Positions 1 through 7,457 of a DNA stretch of 64,000 bases are shown here, one piece after another. The DNA is from UBA4416 sp038327195 (GTDB lineage: Bacteria; Bacteroidota; Bacteroidia; B-17B0; Aurantibacillaceae), in the NCBI GenBank assembly GCA_038327195.1, contig JBBQKU010000010.1, forward strand, positions 50,434 through 114,433, given 5' to 3'. Each line of letters begins with the position of its first letter. Within the stretch, counting starts at the first letter, position 1. Position numbers and translations under genes: made by a program. A model generated the notes under the pieces. That model did no database searches and had not been told where the DNA came from. It saw only the letters and a list, made by a program, of their open reading frames with translations.

Positions 1-1
1 A

Positions 2-121
2 TGGATGATGATTCGTCCAAGTGGCACTGAACCTGTGTTAAGAGTTTATGCAGAAGCGGCAACAAAAGAATTAGCTTTTGATATTTTAGATGATACCATA
101 AAGGTATTGTTGGGTAAATAA
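2..121 (+). CDS. Phosphohexomutase family protein, C-terminal fragment (GlmM/PMM-like)
   Basis: Only the last 39 codons are inside the window; the gene enters from the left edge in frame 2 and stops with TAA at 119-121. The fragment contains RPSGTEPVLRVY, the phosphate-binding loop of domain 4 in the alpha-D-phosphohexomutase superfamily (phosphoglucosamine mutase GlmM, phosphomannomutase/phosphoglucomutase). The family isomerises hexose 1- and 6-phosphates in the cytoplasm, supplying nucleotide-sugar and cell-wall precursors. The substrate cannot be decided from the C terminus alone; GlmM is the likeliest member. A strong intrinsic terminator follows 18 bp downstream. Confidence 0.8.
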   Translation, partial: WMMIRPSGTEPVLRVYAEAATKELAFDILDDTIKVLLGK

Positions 122-139
122 TATATGAGATATAAATTG

Positions 140-169
140 AAGCCTTCTTGTTGAAAGAAGGCTTTTTTT
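140..169 (+). terminator. Intrinsic terminator of the phosphohexomutase gene
   Basis: A perfect 10-bp stem (AAGCCTTCTT at 140-149 with AAGAAGGCTT at 155-164), a 5-nt loop and a following T-run. It sits between the + strand mutase stop and the convergent M24 peptidase gene. Confidence 0.9.
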
Positions 170-177
170 ATGGATAA

Positions 178-855
178 CTAAACCAATAATTGCTCATAAA
201 AAGCGCCAATTTGTTTCTCAATATTTATAAAATGAATTTCTAAAATCCATTCTCTATTTAAACCATTAACATCATTTTCATTCATCAATTTTAAATTATT
301 GGGATGTATGTAATTTTCAATTTCTTCACCTTGTATTATTTCATGTGGGAAATTTCCTATTAAATGCCCACCAATTGGTCCGCCCCATTGCCAACCATAT
401 TTTTTAGCTAGTGAAGAAATGTAATTGTAAAACTGAGAACCAGTTAAATTTGTATTGTTAAAATAAAAATCTCTGGCTTCTTTCCAAGCTAATTCTACAT
501 CATTTTTTAATTTTAGTTTATCAGGATCATTTCCTAAAACATAAGTTCGCCCAACATCAGCTTCCCAATCTTCGAAAACTGGACCAAAATCAAAAAATAA
601 TATATCATCTTCCTTAATTGTTAAGTTTTCAGGATTTTCTCTATACGGTAATAAGGTATTTTTTCCTACTCTTACTATTCGCTTATGCCAATATTTTTTA
701 ATGCCAAATAATTCAAAAGCGAGTTCGAAAATTTCTTTATTAAGAATTGTTTCTGATTTATGAGCAATTATTAAACCTTTTTTTTCAATTTCGTTAAATA
801 GGTGCAAGGCTTTGCGTTCAGCTTCAATTAATTGTATTATTTTATTGTTAATCAT
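178..855 (-). CDS. M24 family metallopeptidase (Xaa-Pro aminopeptidase-like), compact form
   Basis: A 225-residue protein with the pita-bread fold signature of M24 peptidases. The dinuclear metal ligands can be read in order: D89 (in DFGP), D100 (in ADVGRT), H164 (in GGHLIG), E206 (in WILEIHF) and E221 (in FYEQ), with a further conserved H171 in NFPHE. It lacks the N-terminal creatinase-like domain of full Xaa-Pro peptidases and has no signal peptide, so it is a stand-alone cytoplasmic catalytic domain. It is probably an aminopeptidase acting on small peptides, but non-peptidase members exist and the substrate is not shown. The ATG at 855 is the only good start. The DUF1415 gene lies 37 bp upstream on the same strand. 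Confidence 0.85.
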   Translation of the reverse strand: MINNKIIQLIEAERKALHLFNEIEKKGLIIAHKSETILNKEIFELAFELFGIKKYWHKRIVRVGKNTLLPYRENPENLTIKEDDILFFDFGPVFEDWEADVGRTYVLGNDPDKLKLKNDVELAWKEARDFYFNNTNLTGSQFYNYISSLAKKYGWQWGGPIGGHLIGNFPHEIIQGEEIENYIHPNNLKLMNENDVNGLNREWILEIHFINIEKQIGAFYEQLLV

Positions 856-892
856 TTAATTAGTTTTTTAAAATTATAAACAATGGTTACTA

Positions 893-1435
893 CTAATTAA
901 AACAAGCTAATCTTAGGGCTTGCATATATTCTAAACCTTTGTTTTGAGCAAAAGCAATATTATTATGAGGTATTGCTTCTGGATTTTTATAAAACGCTAA
1001 CACTTTGGTTATACTATCTTCTCTCAATAAATGTAACATAGGGTAAATTGAACGATTCGTGTAATTTGCTGGGTCTAATTCATCAGATCCTTCAAAACAA
1101 TAATCTGGATGAAAACTTGCTAATTGATAAATGCCATCATAGTTGTTTTTAGAAAGCCAACGTTCTGCTTTATTGACTAACATCAAATACGAATCAAAAT
1201 CTTTGAAATCAGTTCCGAAAATGATGAAGGTTGTCTCAAGATGATCATTCATATTTAGATAATTTACTTCCTGTTCTAAAATAAGTAAACTTTCTTTTTC
1301 TGTAATTTGATTATGAACTGAATAATGAATTGTTTTTTTTAATAATGCTTTAGCCGCAAACGGGCAAAAATTACAATCAATAACAACTTGTTTTATCCAG
1401 TTTTCGGTTTGTTTTATAATTTCCGTATCTAACAT
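893..1435 (-). CDS. DUF1415 family protein
   Basis: A 180-residue soluble protein that I recognise as DUF1415 from the N-terminal pattern ENWIKQVVIDCNFCPFA (the family has W-x-n-LCPFA), the LIxFGTDFKDF segment and the SFHPDYCFEG segment, followed by NRSIYPMLHLLRE. No biochemical function is known to me; conserved Cys, His and Asp suggest metal binding or catalysis, but this is inference. No signal peptide or membrane segment. It is co-directional with the downstream M24 peptidase (37-bp gap) and divergent from the RNase H gene, whose start is 43 bp away. Confidence 0.85.
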   Translation of the reverse strand: MLDTEIIKQTENWIKQVVIDCNFCPFAAKALLKKTIHYSVHNQITEKESLLILEQEVNYLNMNDHLETTFIIFGTDFKDFDSYLMLVNKAERWLSKNNYDGIYQLASFHPDYCFEGSDELDPANYTNRSIYPMLHLLREDSITKVLAFYKNPEAIPHNNIAFAQNKGLEYMQALRLACFN

Positions 1436-1478
1436 CTTTGGTTAAGCTAATATCCGTATTTTTAACTTTCTAAATAAA

Positions 1479-1955
1479 ATGCAAGATACAATAAATCATC
1501 ATATTGAAATATATACAGACGGAAGTTGTCATACTCAAATTTGCATAGGAGCATGGGCTAGTATAATATTGGTTGATGGCAATAAAATAAATTTATCGGG
1601 AGTTGTTGAAAATACAACTCATAATAGGATGGAGATTTTGGCTGTCATTAAAGCTTTAGATTATGTTGTTTCCAATTTTGAACATTCAAATGAAATTAAA
1701 ATTGTTTCCGATAGCCAATATGTAGTAGGTTTATTGGATAGACAAACTAAATTTATTTCAAGCAATTATAAAACTAAAGCTGGTAATGATATAAGAAACA
1801 AGGATTTAGTGTTGCAATTATTTAATCATACTGATGTAATGAAAATTAAGTTTGTAAAAATAAAAGCCCATCAAAAGCCAACTGATGTTGTAAATTATAA
1901 CAATGAAGTTGATAAAATTTGTCGATCTTTAGTAAGAGGAAATTTGAACAATTAG
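1479..1955 (+). CDS. rnhA: Ribonuclease HI
   Basis: A 158-residue RNase H fold protein that would cleave the RNA strand of RNA-DNA hybrids (R-loops, primers). The catalytic carboxylates are visible: D14 in IYTDGS, E52 in THNRMEI, D78 in VSDSQYV, and a C-terminal Asp in NEVDK; the catalytic-loop His is in KAHQK. The length fits classical type 1 RNase HI. It begins with ATG at 1479, 43 bp from the divergent DUF1415 start, and is followed closely by the phosphatidyltransferase gene. No accessory hybrid-binding domain is present. Confidence 0.9.
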   Translation: MQDTINHHIEIYTDGSCHTQICIGAWASIILVDGNKINLSGVVENTTHNRMEILAVIKALDYVVSNFEHSNEIKIVSDSQYVVGLLDRQTKFISSNYKTKAGNDIRNKDLVLQLFNHTDVMKIKFVKIKAHQKPTDVVNYNNEVDKICRSLVRGNLNN

Positions 1956-2033
1956 AATAATTAATTGTTTCCTTTAAATAATAACTACTTTGGTAGTCTG
2001 ACTATTTTGTCAATCGATTTATTAATTATTTTA

Positions 2034-2807
2034 ATGTCAAAACTTGCAACTAAGGACAAATTTTTTGATTTATCAGACTATGGACGACCATTCGGCAGTT
2101 TTATTGCCAAACAATTTAAAAATACTCGCGTTACTCCAATTCAAATCACCTTACTTTTTGGAGTTTCAGGATTAATTGCGGTTTATTGTATATTAAAACA
2201 CAATTTTTATTTAGCTAGCTTTTTCATCATTTTGAAATCGATAATTGATGCAGCCGACGGAGAATTAGCAAGGATAAAAAAAACACCATCATATTCTGGA
2301 CGTTATTTAGATAGTGTTTTTGATATTTTATTAAACTTAATTTTCTTTAGTTCAATATGTTATGTCTCAAGATACAGTATAATTTATACTATAATGGCTT
2401 TTATTAGTATTCAATTACAAGGAACTCTTTATAATTATTATTACGTTATTTTAAGAAATAAATCACTTAATGGGGATTCGACTAGCAAAATATTTGAATA
2501 TAAAACACCAAAAGCTTTGCCTGGTGAAAGTCAACGTTCTGTTAATATTTTATTTGTAATCTATTTAATTGTCTATGGAGCTTTTGATAAGATTATTCAT
2601 TTTTTAGATAGGGATGCTTACAAAATAAAAAATTTCCCTAATTGGTTTATGACTTTTCTTTCAATTTACGGACTTGGATTTCAATTATTAATAATCGCAG
2701 TCATGTTGTCAAGCAACTTAATTGAATACATCATACCCTTTTTTATTATTTATAATATTTTTATCCCAATTTTAATAATTATAAGAAAAATGGCTTTTAA
2801 AAATTAA
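2034..2807 (+). CDS. CDP-alcohol phosphatidyltransferase family membrane protein
   Basis: An integral membrane enzyme carrying the complete family signature DG-x2-AR-x8-G-x3-D-x3-D (DGELAR, then G-RYL-D-SVF-D, about 80 residues from the start). Such enzymes transfer a phospho-alcohol from a CDP-alcohol to an acceptor in phospholipid or related polar-lipid synthesis; the acceptor cannot be told from sequence. Several hydrophobic segments follow the motif. I place the start at ATG 2034 (257 residues, MSKLATKDKF); the frame is open upstream to a TTG at 1965, which would add a hydrophobic leader that is less typical of the family. It ends before a bidirectional terminator. Confidence 0.82.
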   Translation: MSKLATKDKFFDLSDYGRPFGSFIAKQFKNTRVTPIQITLLFGVSGLIAVYCILKHNFYLASFFIILKSIIDAADGELARIKKTPSYSGRYLDSVFDILLNLIFFSSICYVSRYSIIYTIMAFISIQLQGTLYNYYYVILRNKSLNGDSTSKIFEYKTPKALPGESQRSVNILFVIYLIVYGAFDKIIHFLDRDAYKIKNFPNWFMTFLSIYGLGFQLLIIAVMLSSNLIEYIIPFFIIYNIFIPILIIIRKMAFKN

Positions 2808-2823
2808 AATAATTTTTGGTCAC

Positions 2824-2860
2824 AAAAAAAATGCTCAAACTAAGTTTGAGCATTTTTTTT
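2824..2860. terminator. Bidirectional intrinsic terminator
   Basis: A near-perfect 17-bp stem centred on ATGCTCAAAC / GTTTGAGCAT with a 3-nt loop, an A-run on the left and a T-run on the right. It serves both convergent genes: the phosphatidyltransferase on + and the Ala-rich lipoprotein on -. Confidence 0.92.
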
Positions 2861-2875
2861 AATACTAATTAAATA

Positions 2876-3148
2876 TTAGTGTTTTTTACCACCTTTAGAA
2901 GCAGCAGCAATTGAATCAGCTTTAGCTACAGCAGCTAAAGAATCAGCAGCAGCAGTAGCAGCAGCAGCAGCCATAGCGTCAGCATCAGCTTGAACTTTAG
3001 CTAAAGAATCAGCAGCTATTTGAGCAACAGCAGCGATAGAATCTTCTTGAGCTTTAGCTTTAGCAGCTAATTCTTCTTTAGAAGGTCCACAAGATACAAA
3101 TGCAACTGACAATGCAGCTACAGCAACGATAGATAATACTTTTTTCAT
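2876..3148 (-). CDS. Ala-rich small lipoprotein, coiled-coil
   Basis: A 90-residue lipoprotein. Residues 1-19 are a lipoprotein signal (MKKVLSIVAVAALSV...) ending in the lipobox FVSCG, so Cys20 would be lipidated. The mature part is almost entirely Ala, Lys, Asp and Ser with a repeated ADSLA(A/K)V / ADSIAAV unit, giving a strong helix or coiled coil, and ends GGKKH. This layout resembles small abundant outer-membrane lipoproteins in Bacteroidota, and a Braun-lipoprotein-like structural role is a guess. It has its own -7 promoter box and a strong terminator, consistent with a highly expressed monocistronic gene. Confidence 0.82.
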   Translation of the reverse strand: MKKVLSIVAVAALSVAFVSCGPSKEELAAKAKAQEDSIAAVAQIAADSLAKVQADADAMAAAAATAAADSLAAVAKADSIAAASKGGKKH

Positions 3149-3183
3149 TTTTTAAGTTTTGTTAAGGTTTATTAATACGGATG

Positions 3184-3191
3184 CAAAATTA
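3184..3191 (-). promoter_or_regulatory. Bacteroidota -7 box of the Ala-rich lipoprotein gene
   Basis: The minus strand reads TAATTTTG, an exact match to the Bacteroidota -7 consensus TAnnTTTG, 36 bp upstream of the start codon. A -33 TTG element at the normal spacing is not obvious. Confidence 0.5.
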
Positions 3192-3284
3192 CAAGTTTTT
3201 TTGAATTACCGTTAAAAAAACAAAAATATTTTATTTTTTTTTTAACAATTTAATTGTTGATAGTGAAAAAAAGCCTATATAATG

Positions 3285-3292
3285 TACATTTG
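3285..3292 (+). promoter_or_regulatory. Bacteroidota -7 box immediately before pyrD
   Basis: TACATTTG matches TAnnTTTG exactly and lies only 4-7 bp before the ATGATG start of pyrD. If transcription begins the usual few bases downstream, the mRNA would have almost no leader. The longer open frame starting at 3282 overlaps this box and is therefore unlikely to be the real start. Confidence 0.5.
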
Positions 3293-3299
3293 CACTATG

Positions 3300-4334
3300 A
3301 TGTATAAACTATTTTTAAGGCCTTTATTATTCAAATTAAATCCAGAAAAGGCACATTATTTAACATTTGACTTATTAAAATTAGGAATTGGTCACGCTTT
3401 TGGTCGCTTTATTGCCAAACTTTGCTTCAATTATAAACATCCTAAACTTAAAAAACAGTTATTTGGATTAAATTTTGAAAATCCAATTGGCTTGGGCGCT
3501 GGTTTAGATAAAAATGCGACTCATTTTAACGAATTATCATGTTTAGGTTTTGGTTTTATAGAAATTGGTACGTTAACACCTAAACCACAACCAGGAAATG
3601 AGAAACCTCGTTTATTTAGATTACCTAATGATAAAGCACTTATTAATAGAATGGGATTTAACAATATGGGAGTTGATGACGCCGTTATTCGATTAAAAAA
3701 CAGAAAAACTAATACAATAATTGGAGGTAATATTGGTAAAAATAAATTAACATCAAATGAAGATGCTATCAAGGATTATGAATATTGCTTTAATGCTTTA
3801 TTTAACGTTGTAGATTATTTTGTTGTTAACGTAAGCTCTCCAAACACGCCTAACCTCAGAGACTTACAAGATAAGGAGCCTTTAACGAATTTATTAAATC
3901 ATTTACAGAACATTAATAATTCCAAGGTAAAAAGAAAACCAATTTTACTGAAAATTGCTCCCGATTTAACTAATTCTCAATTAGATGATATTATTGAAAT
4001 TGTAGCAACCACAAAAATTGATGGAATAATCGCTACAAATACTACAATTGCTCGTGAGCCTTTGACTTATCCTAAAGAATTTATTGAACAAATTGGAATG
4101 GGCGGACTTAGTGGAAAACCTTTATCAAAAAGAAGCACCGAAGTTATTGCCTATTTAAAAACCAAATCAAATAATGCTTTCTCTGTAATTGGAGTAGGTG
4201 GTATACACTCAGTTGAAGATGCAATGGAGAAATTAGATGCGGGTGCTGATTTACTTCAATTGTACACTGGTTTTGTATATGAGGGACCTGCGCTAATAAA
4301 AAGAATAAATAAAGCAATCGTATTAAGAAAATGA
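3300..4334 (+). CDS. pyrD: Dihydroorotate dehydrogenase (quinone), class 2
   Basis: About 344 residues. It oxidises dihydroorotate to orotate in pyrimidine synthesis, passing electrons to membrane quinone. The class 2 layout is clear: an N-terminal hydrophobic helix segment (LFLRPLLFKLNPEKAHYLTF), then the FMN-barrel core with NPIGLGAGLDKN, the NRMGFNN loop, NVSSPNTPNLR with the catalytic Ser of class 2, KIAPDL, TNTT and IGVGGI / LYTGFVYEGP at the C terminus. Start is ATG 3300 or the adjacent ATG 3297. It overlaps the HMG-CoA lyase gene by 4 nt (ATGA), so the two are translationally coupled. Confidence 0.93.
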   Translation: MYKLFLRPLLFKLNPEKAHYLTFDLLKLGIGHAFGRFIAKLCFNYKHPKLKKQLFGLNFENPIGLGAGLDKNATHFNELSCLGFGFIEIGTLTPKPQPGNEKPRLFRLPNDKALINRMGFNNMGVDDAVIRLKNRKTNTIIGGNIGKNKLTSNEDAIKDYEYCFNALFNVVDYFVVNVSSPNTPNLRDLQDKEPLTNLLNHLQNINNSKVKRKPILLKIAPDLTNSQLDDIIEIVATTKIDGIIATNTTIAREPLTYPKEFIEQIGMGGLSGKPLSKRSTEVIAYLKTKSNNAFSVIGVGGIHSVEDAMEKLDAGADLLQLYTGFVYEGPALIKRINKAIVLRK

Positions 4335-5185
4335 AAATAGTAGAATGTCCAAGAGACGCCATGCAAGGCATAAAACAATTAATTCCAACTGAATTAAAGG
4401 CAAAATATATAAATACCTTATTAAAAGTTGGTTTTGATACCATTGATTTTGGAAGTTTTGTTTCTCCAAAAGCAATACCTCAATTAGTTGATACTGCCGA
4501 AGTTTTAAAGCAATTAGATCTATCAACCACTAAAAGTAAGTTATTAGCAATAGTTGCTAATCAGCGTGGTGCACAAGATGCTTGTCATTTTGAAGAAATA
4601 AATTATTTAGGTTTCCCATTTTCTATTTCAGAAACATTTCAGCAACGAAATGCTAATTCAAGTATTGCCGAATCGTTAATTCGTGTTGAAGAAATACAAA
4701 CACTGTGTTTACAACATAATAAGGAATTGGTCGTATATATTTCAATGGCCTTTGGTAATCCTTACGGTGATTTATGGAATAGTGATATCGTTATTAATTG
4801 GACTAAAAAGTTGAGTGATCTAGGAATTAAAATTATTGCTTTATCAGATACTATCGGTGTTTCAAATCCTGAAAATATCAATTACCTTTTTTCTAGTATT
4901 ATTCCCGAATTTAAAAATGTAGAAATTGGCGCACATTTACATTCCACAAAAGAAAAAGCAAATGAGAAAATTGATGCTGCTTACAAAAGTGGATGCAAAC
5001 GATTTGATGTTGCTATTCATGGTTTTGGAGGTTGTCCAATGGCAGCAGATGATTTAACTGGGAATTTGGCCACTGAAGATTTAGAAGGATATTTTATAAA
5101 AAATAATATTAATTTAAATCTAGATACTCAAGTTTTAAGAGAAGCTTACGAATCGAGTTGGAATATTTTTAATAATTACCATTAA
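4331..5185 (+). CDS. Hydroxymethylglutaryl-CoA lyase
   Basis: A 284-residue protein of the HMGL-like TIM-barrel family that splits HMG-CoA into acetoacetate and acetyl-CoA (leucine degradation). Visible marks are ECPRDAMQG near the N terminus (catalytic Arg-Asp of the PRD motif; many homologues have PRDGLQ), FGSFVSPKAIPQ, SDTIG, GAHLHS (metal-binding His) and the active-site cysteine loop GFGGCPMA. It starts by ATGA overlap with pyrD. The stop codon overlaps that of the convergent bioA gene, so there is no intergenic space at all. Confidence 0.9.
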   Translation: MKIVECPRDAMQGIKQLIPTELKAKYINTLLKVGFDTIDFGSFVSPKAIPQLVDTAEVLKQLDLSTTKSKLLAIVANQRGAQDACHFEEINYLGFPFSISETFQQRNANSSIAESLIRVEEIQTLCLQHNKELVVYISMAFGNPYGDLWNSDIVINWTKKLSDLGIKIIALSDTIGVSNPENINYLFSSIIPEFKNVEIGAHLHSTKEKANEKIDAAYKSGCKRFDVAIHGFGGCPMAADDLTGNLATEDLEGYFIKNNINLNLDTQVLREAYESSWNIFNNYH

Positions 5186-6462
5186 TTCCAGTCGTTTAAA
5201 AACAATTCGGTAACACGATATAGGTTTTCTAATTCTTGTTTATTAATACAATAAGGAGGAATAAAATATAAGATATTTCCTAATGGACGAACAATAATGT
5301 TATTTTCCAAAAAGAATTTAGCAATGCTTTCAGAAGCATTATTTAGATAATGAGTATGTTCAGGAGTCTTAAGTTCTAATGCTAAAATAGATCCTAAACA
5401 ACGTATATCTATAAGTTTATGATGTTTTTTATGTTTTTCTGAAAATTGTAAATGTAAATCAGAAATCAATGAAATCTGTTTCCATGTTTCATCACGTTCC
5501 ATTAAATCTAAACTCGCTAATGCTGCTGAGCAAGATGTTGGATTTGCTGTGTAACTGTGTCCATGAAAAAATGTTTTTGTTTTATCATCACTCACACACG
5601 AATCGTAAATAAACTGAGCGCAACTTGTAACTCCCATTGGCATATAACCTCCAGTTAATCCTTTTGATAAACAAATAATATCAGCTTTATGAGTTAAATA
5701 ATCATTTGCAAAAAACTTACCTGTTCTTCCAAAGCCAGTCATTACTTCATCTGCAATAGTTATGATGTTATTTTGATTACATAAAAGTATCAGTTCATCT
5801 AAATGTTTCGCATCATACATTATCATTCCAGCGGCACCTTGAACAAGTGGTTCAAAAATAAAACCTGCAATATCAGTATGATTTGTAAACCATAATTGAA
5901 GCGTTTCTTTTATTTGCTCAATGTTTTCGTTTGTTGGAATTGGAATATGAATAACATCAAACAACAAATTATCAAAGGCATTATTAAATACATTTCGGGC
6001 ACCAACGCTCATTCCACCAAAAGTATCACCGTGATAAGCATTTTCTAAAGCAATAAACTTTTTTTTAGACTCTCCTTTGTTATGCCAGTATTGTAAGGTC
6101 ATTTTAAGAGCAACTTCTACTGAGGTTGATCCATTATCAGAATAAAATATTTTGGATTGGTTTTTTGGTAAATGTCCAATTAATCGTTTTGCTAAATTTA
6201 CAGCTGGAGCATGTGTAAATGAACTAAAAATAGCATGTTCTAATTGAAATAATTGCTCTGAAACTTTTTGTGAAAGATAAGGATTACAATGTCCATGTAA
6301 ATTTACCCACCATGAAGAAATACCATCTAATAGTTTATTTCCTTGATTATCAATAAAATAGGCGCCTTCACCTTTAACTATTTCTATAGGTAAATGGGCG
6401 TATTTTAAATGTGTAAAAGGATGCCAAACATAAAGTTGGTCGTTATTTATAATCTCAGACAA
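5182..6462 (-). CDS. bioA: Adenosylmethionine-8-amino-7-oxononanoate aminotransferase
   Basis: A 426-residue class III PLP aminotransferase that makes 7,8-diaminopelargonate in biotin synthesis, using S-adenosylmethionine as amino donor. Family marks: WHPFTH at the N terminus, GISSWWVNLHGH, FYSDNGSTSVE (phosphate loop), YHGDTFGG, ADEVMTGFGRTG and the PLP lysine in CLSKGLTGG. The Trp-Trp pair in SSWWVN is typical of BioA rather than of ornithine or GABA aminotransferases. It lies 4 bp downstream of purC on the same strand, so the two probably share a transcript; no other biotin gene is in the window. Confidence 0.93.
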   Translation of the reverse strand: MSEIINNDQLYVWHPFTHLKYAHLPIEIVKGEGAYFIDNQGNKLLDGISSWWVNLHGHCNPYLSQKVSEQLFQLEHAIFSSFTHAPAVNLAKRLIGHLPKNQSKIFYSDNGSTSVEVALKMTLQYWHNKGESKKKFIALENAYHGDTFGGMSVGARNVFNNAFDNLLFDVIHIPIPTNENIEQIKETLQLWFTNHTDIAGFIFEPLVQGAAGMIMYDAKHLDELILLCNQNNIITIADEVMTGFGRTGKFFANDYLTHKADIICLSKGLTGGYMPMGVTSCAQFIYDSCVSDDKTKTFFHGHSYTANPTSCSAALASLDLMERDETWKQISLISDLHLQFSEKHKKHHKLIDIRCLGSILALELKTPEHTHYLNNASESIAKFFLENNIIVRPLGNILYFIPPYCINKQELENLYRVTELFLNDWN

Positions 6463-6466
6463 AATA

Positions 6467-7417
6467 TTAAAGTGCAGCTAAAGCTTTTAACACATTTTCT
6501 TCAACACGCTTTGATAAATTATCAGTTGGGTGTTTTACAAATTTATCACCTGTTACTTTTTCGTAAAGTTCGATGTAACGTTCTGAAATCTCATGAATCC
6601 ACTCTTCACTCATTTCTGGGATTTGTTGCCCATCTTTTCCTTGAAATCCATTTTCAATTAACCAACGACGAACAAATTCTTTACTAAGTTGTTTTTGTTC
6701 TTCGTTTTTATCTTGTCTTTCTTGATAGCCTTCTAAATAAAAATAACGAGATGAATCTGGTGTATGAATTTCATCCATCAAATATATTTTACCATCAAAT
6801 ATCCCAAATTCATATTTTGTATCAACTAATATGAGCCCCATACTTTTAGCAATTTCTTGTCCGCGAGCATATAATTTTCTAGTATAATCTTCTAATTGAA
6901 TGTAATTTTCTTCACTAACTATACCTTGTTTTAAGATTTCTTCACGACTAATATCTTCATCATGTCCAACAGAAGCTTTAGTTGTGGGTGTAATAATTGG
7001 TTCAGGTAATTTATCATTTTCTTTTAACCCTTCTGGTAAAGTTACTCCACACAAATTACGAATACCGCTATTATAAGTACGAGCAGCATGGCCAGCTAAA
7101 TAGCCTCTAATTACCATTTCAACTTTAAATGGTTCGCACATTTTACCAATTGTAACAACTGGGTCAGGTGAATTTAATACCCAATTAGGAACGATATCTT
7201 TAGTCGCGTTTAAAAATTTAGCAGCTATCTGATTTAAAACTTGTCCTTTATAAGGAATTCCTTTTGGTAAAACTACATCAAAAGCACTGATACGATCACT
7301 AGCAACCATTACTAATATGTCATTATTAATAGTATAAACATCTCTTACTTTACCTTTATAAAATTTGGTTTGATTTGGGAATTGGAATGTTGTGCTTGTT
7401 AATGATTGCGTGCTCAT
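6467..7417 (-). CDS. purC: Phosphoribosylaminoimidazole-succinocarboxamide synthase
   Basis: A 316-residue SAICAR synthase that couples aspartate to CAIR with ATP in purine synthesis. Motifs: KGKVRDVY at the N terminus, ASDRISAFDVVLP, the VIRGYLAGHAA segment, and DTKYEFG followed by DEIHTPDSSRY. The length matches the longer form common in Bacteroidota and yeast rather than the about 240-residue form. It is first in a two-gene unit with bioA. A weak -7-like TACCTTTA lies about 20 bp upstream on the minus strand. Confidence 0.94.
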   Translation of the reverse strand: MSTQSLTSTTFQFPNQTKFYKGKVRDVYTINNDILVMVASDRISAFDVVLPKGIPYKGQVLNQIAAKFLNATKDIVPNWVLNSPDPVVTIGKMCEPFKVEMVIRGYLAGHAARTYNSGIRNLCGVTLPEGLKENDKLPEPIITPTTKASVGHDEDISREEILKQGIVSEENYIQLEDYTRKLYARGQEIAKSMGLILVDTKYEFGIFDGKIYLMDEIHTPDSSRYFYLEGYQERQDKNEEQKQLSKEFVRRWLIENGFQGKDGQQIPEMSEEWIHEISERYIELYEKVTGDKFVKHPTDNLSKRVEENVLKALAAL

Positions 7418-7457
7418 AATATTTTTTTTGTAAAGGTAATAAAATTGATTTTAAATT

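Noticed and set aside
1965..2033. TTG start for the phosphatidyltransferase
   Set aside because: Open, but adds a leader not expected for the family; the ATG at 2034 gives a normal N terminus. Kept as a possibility only.
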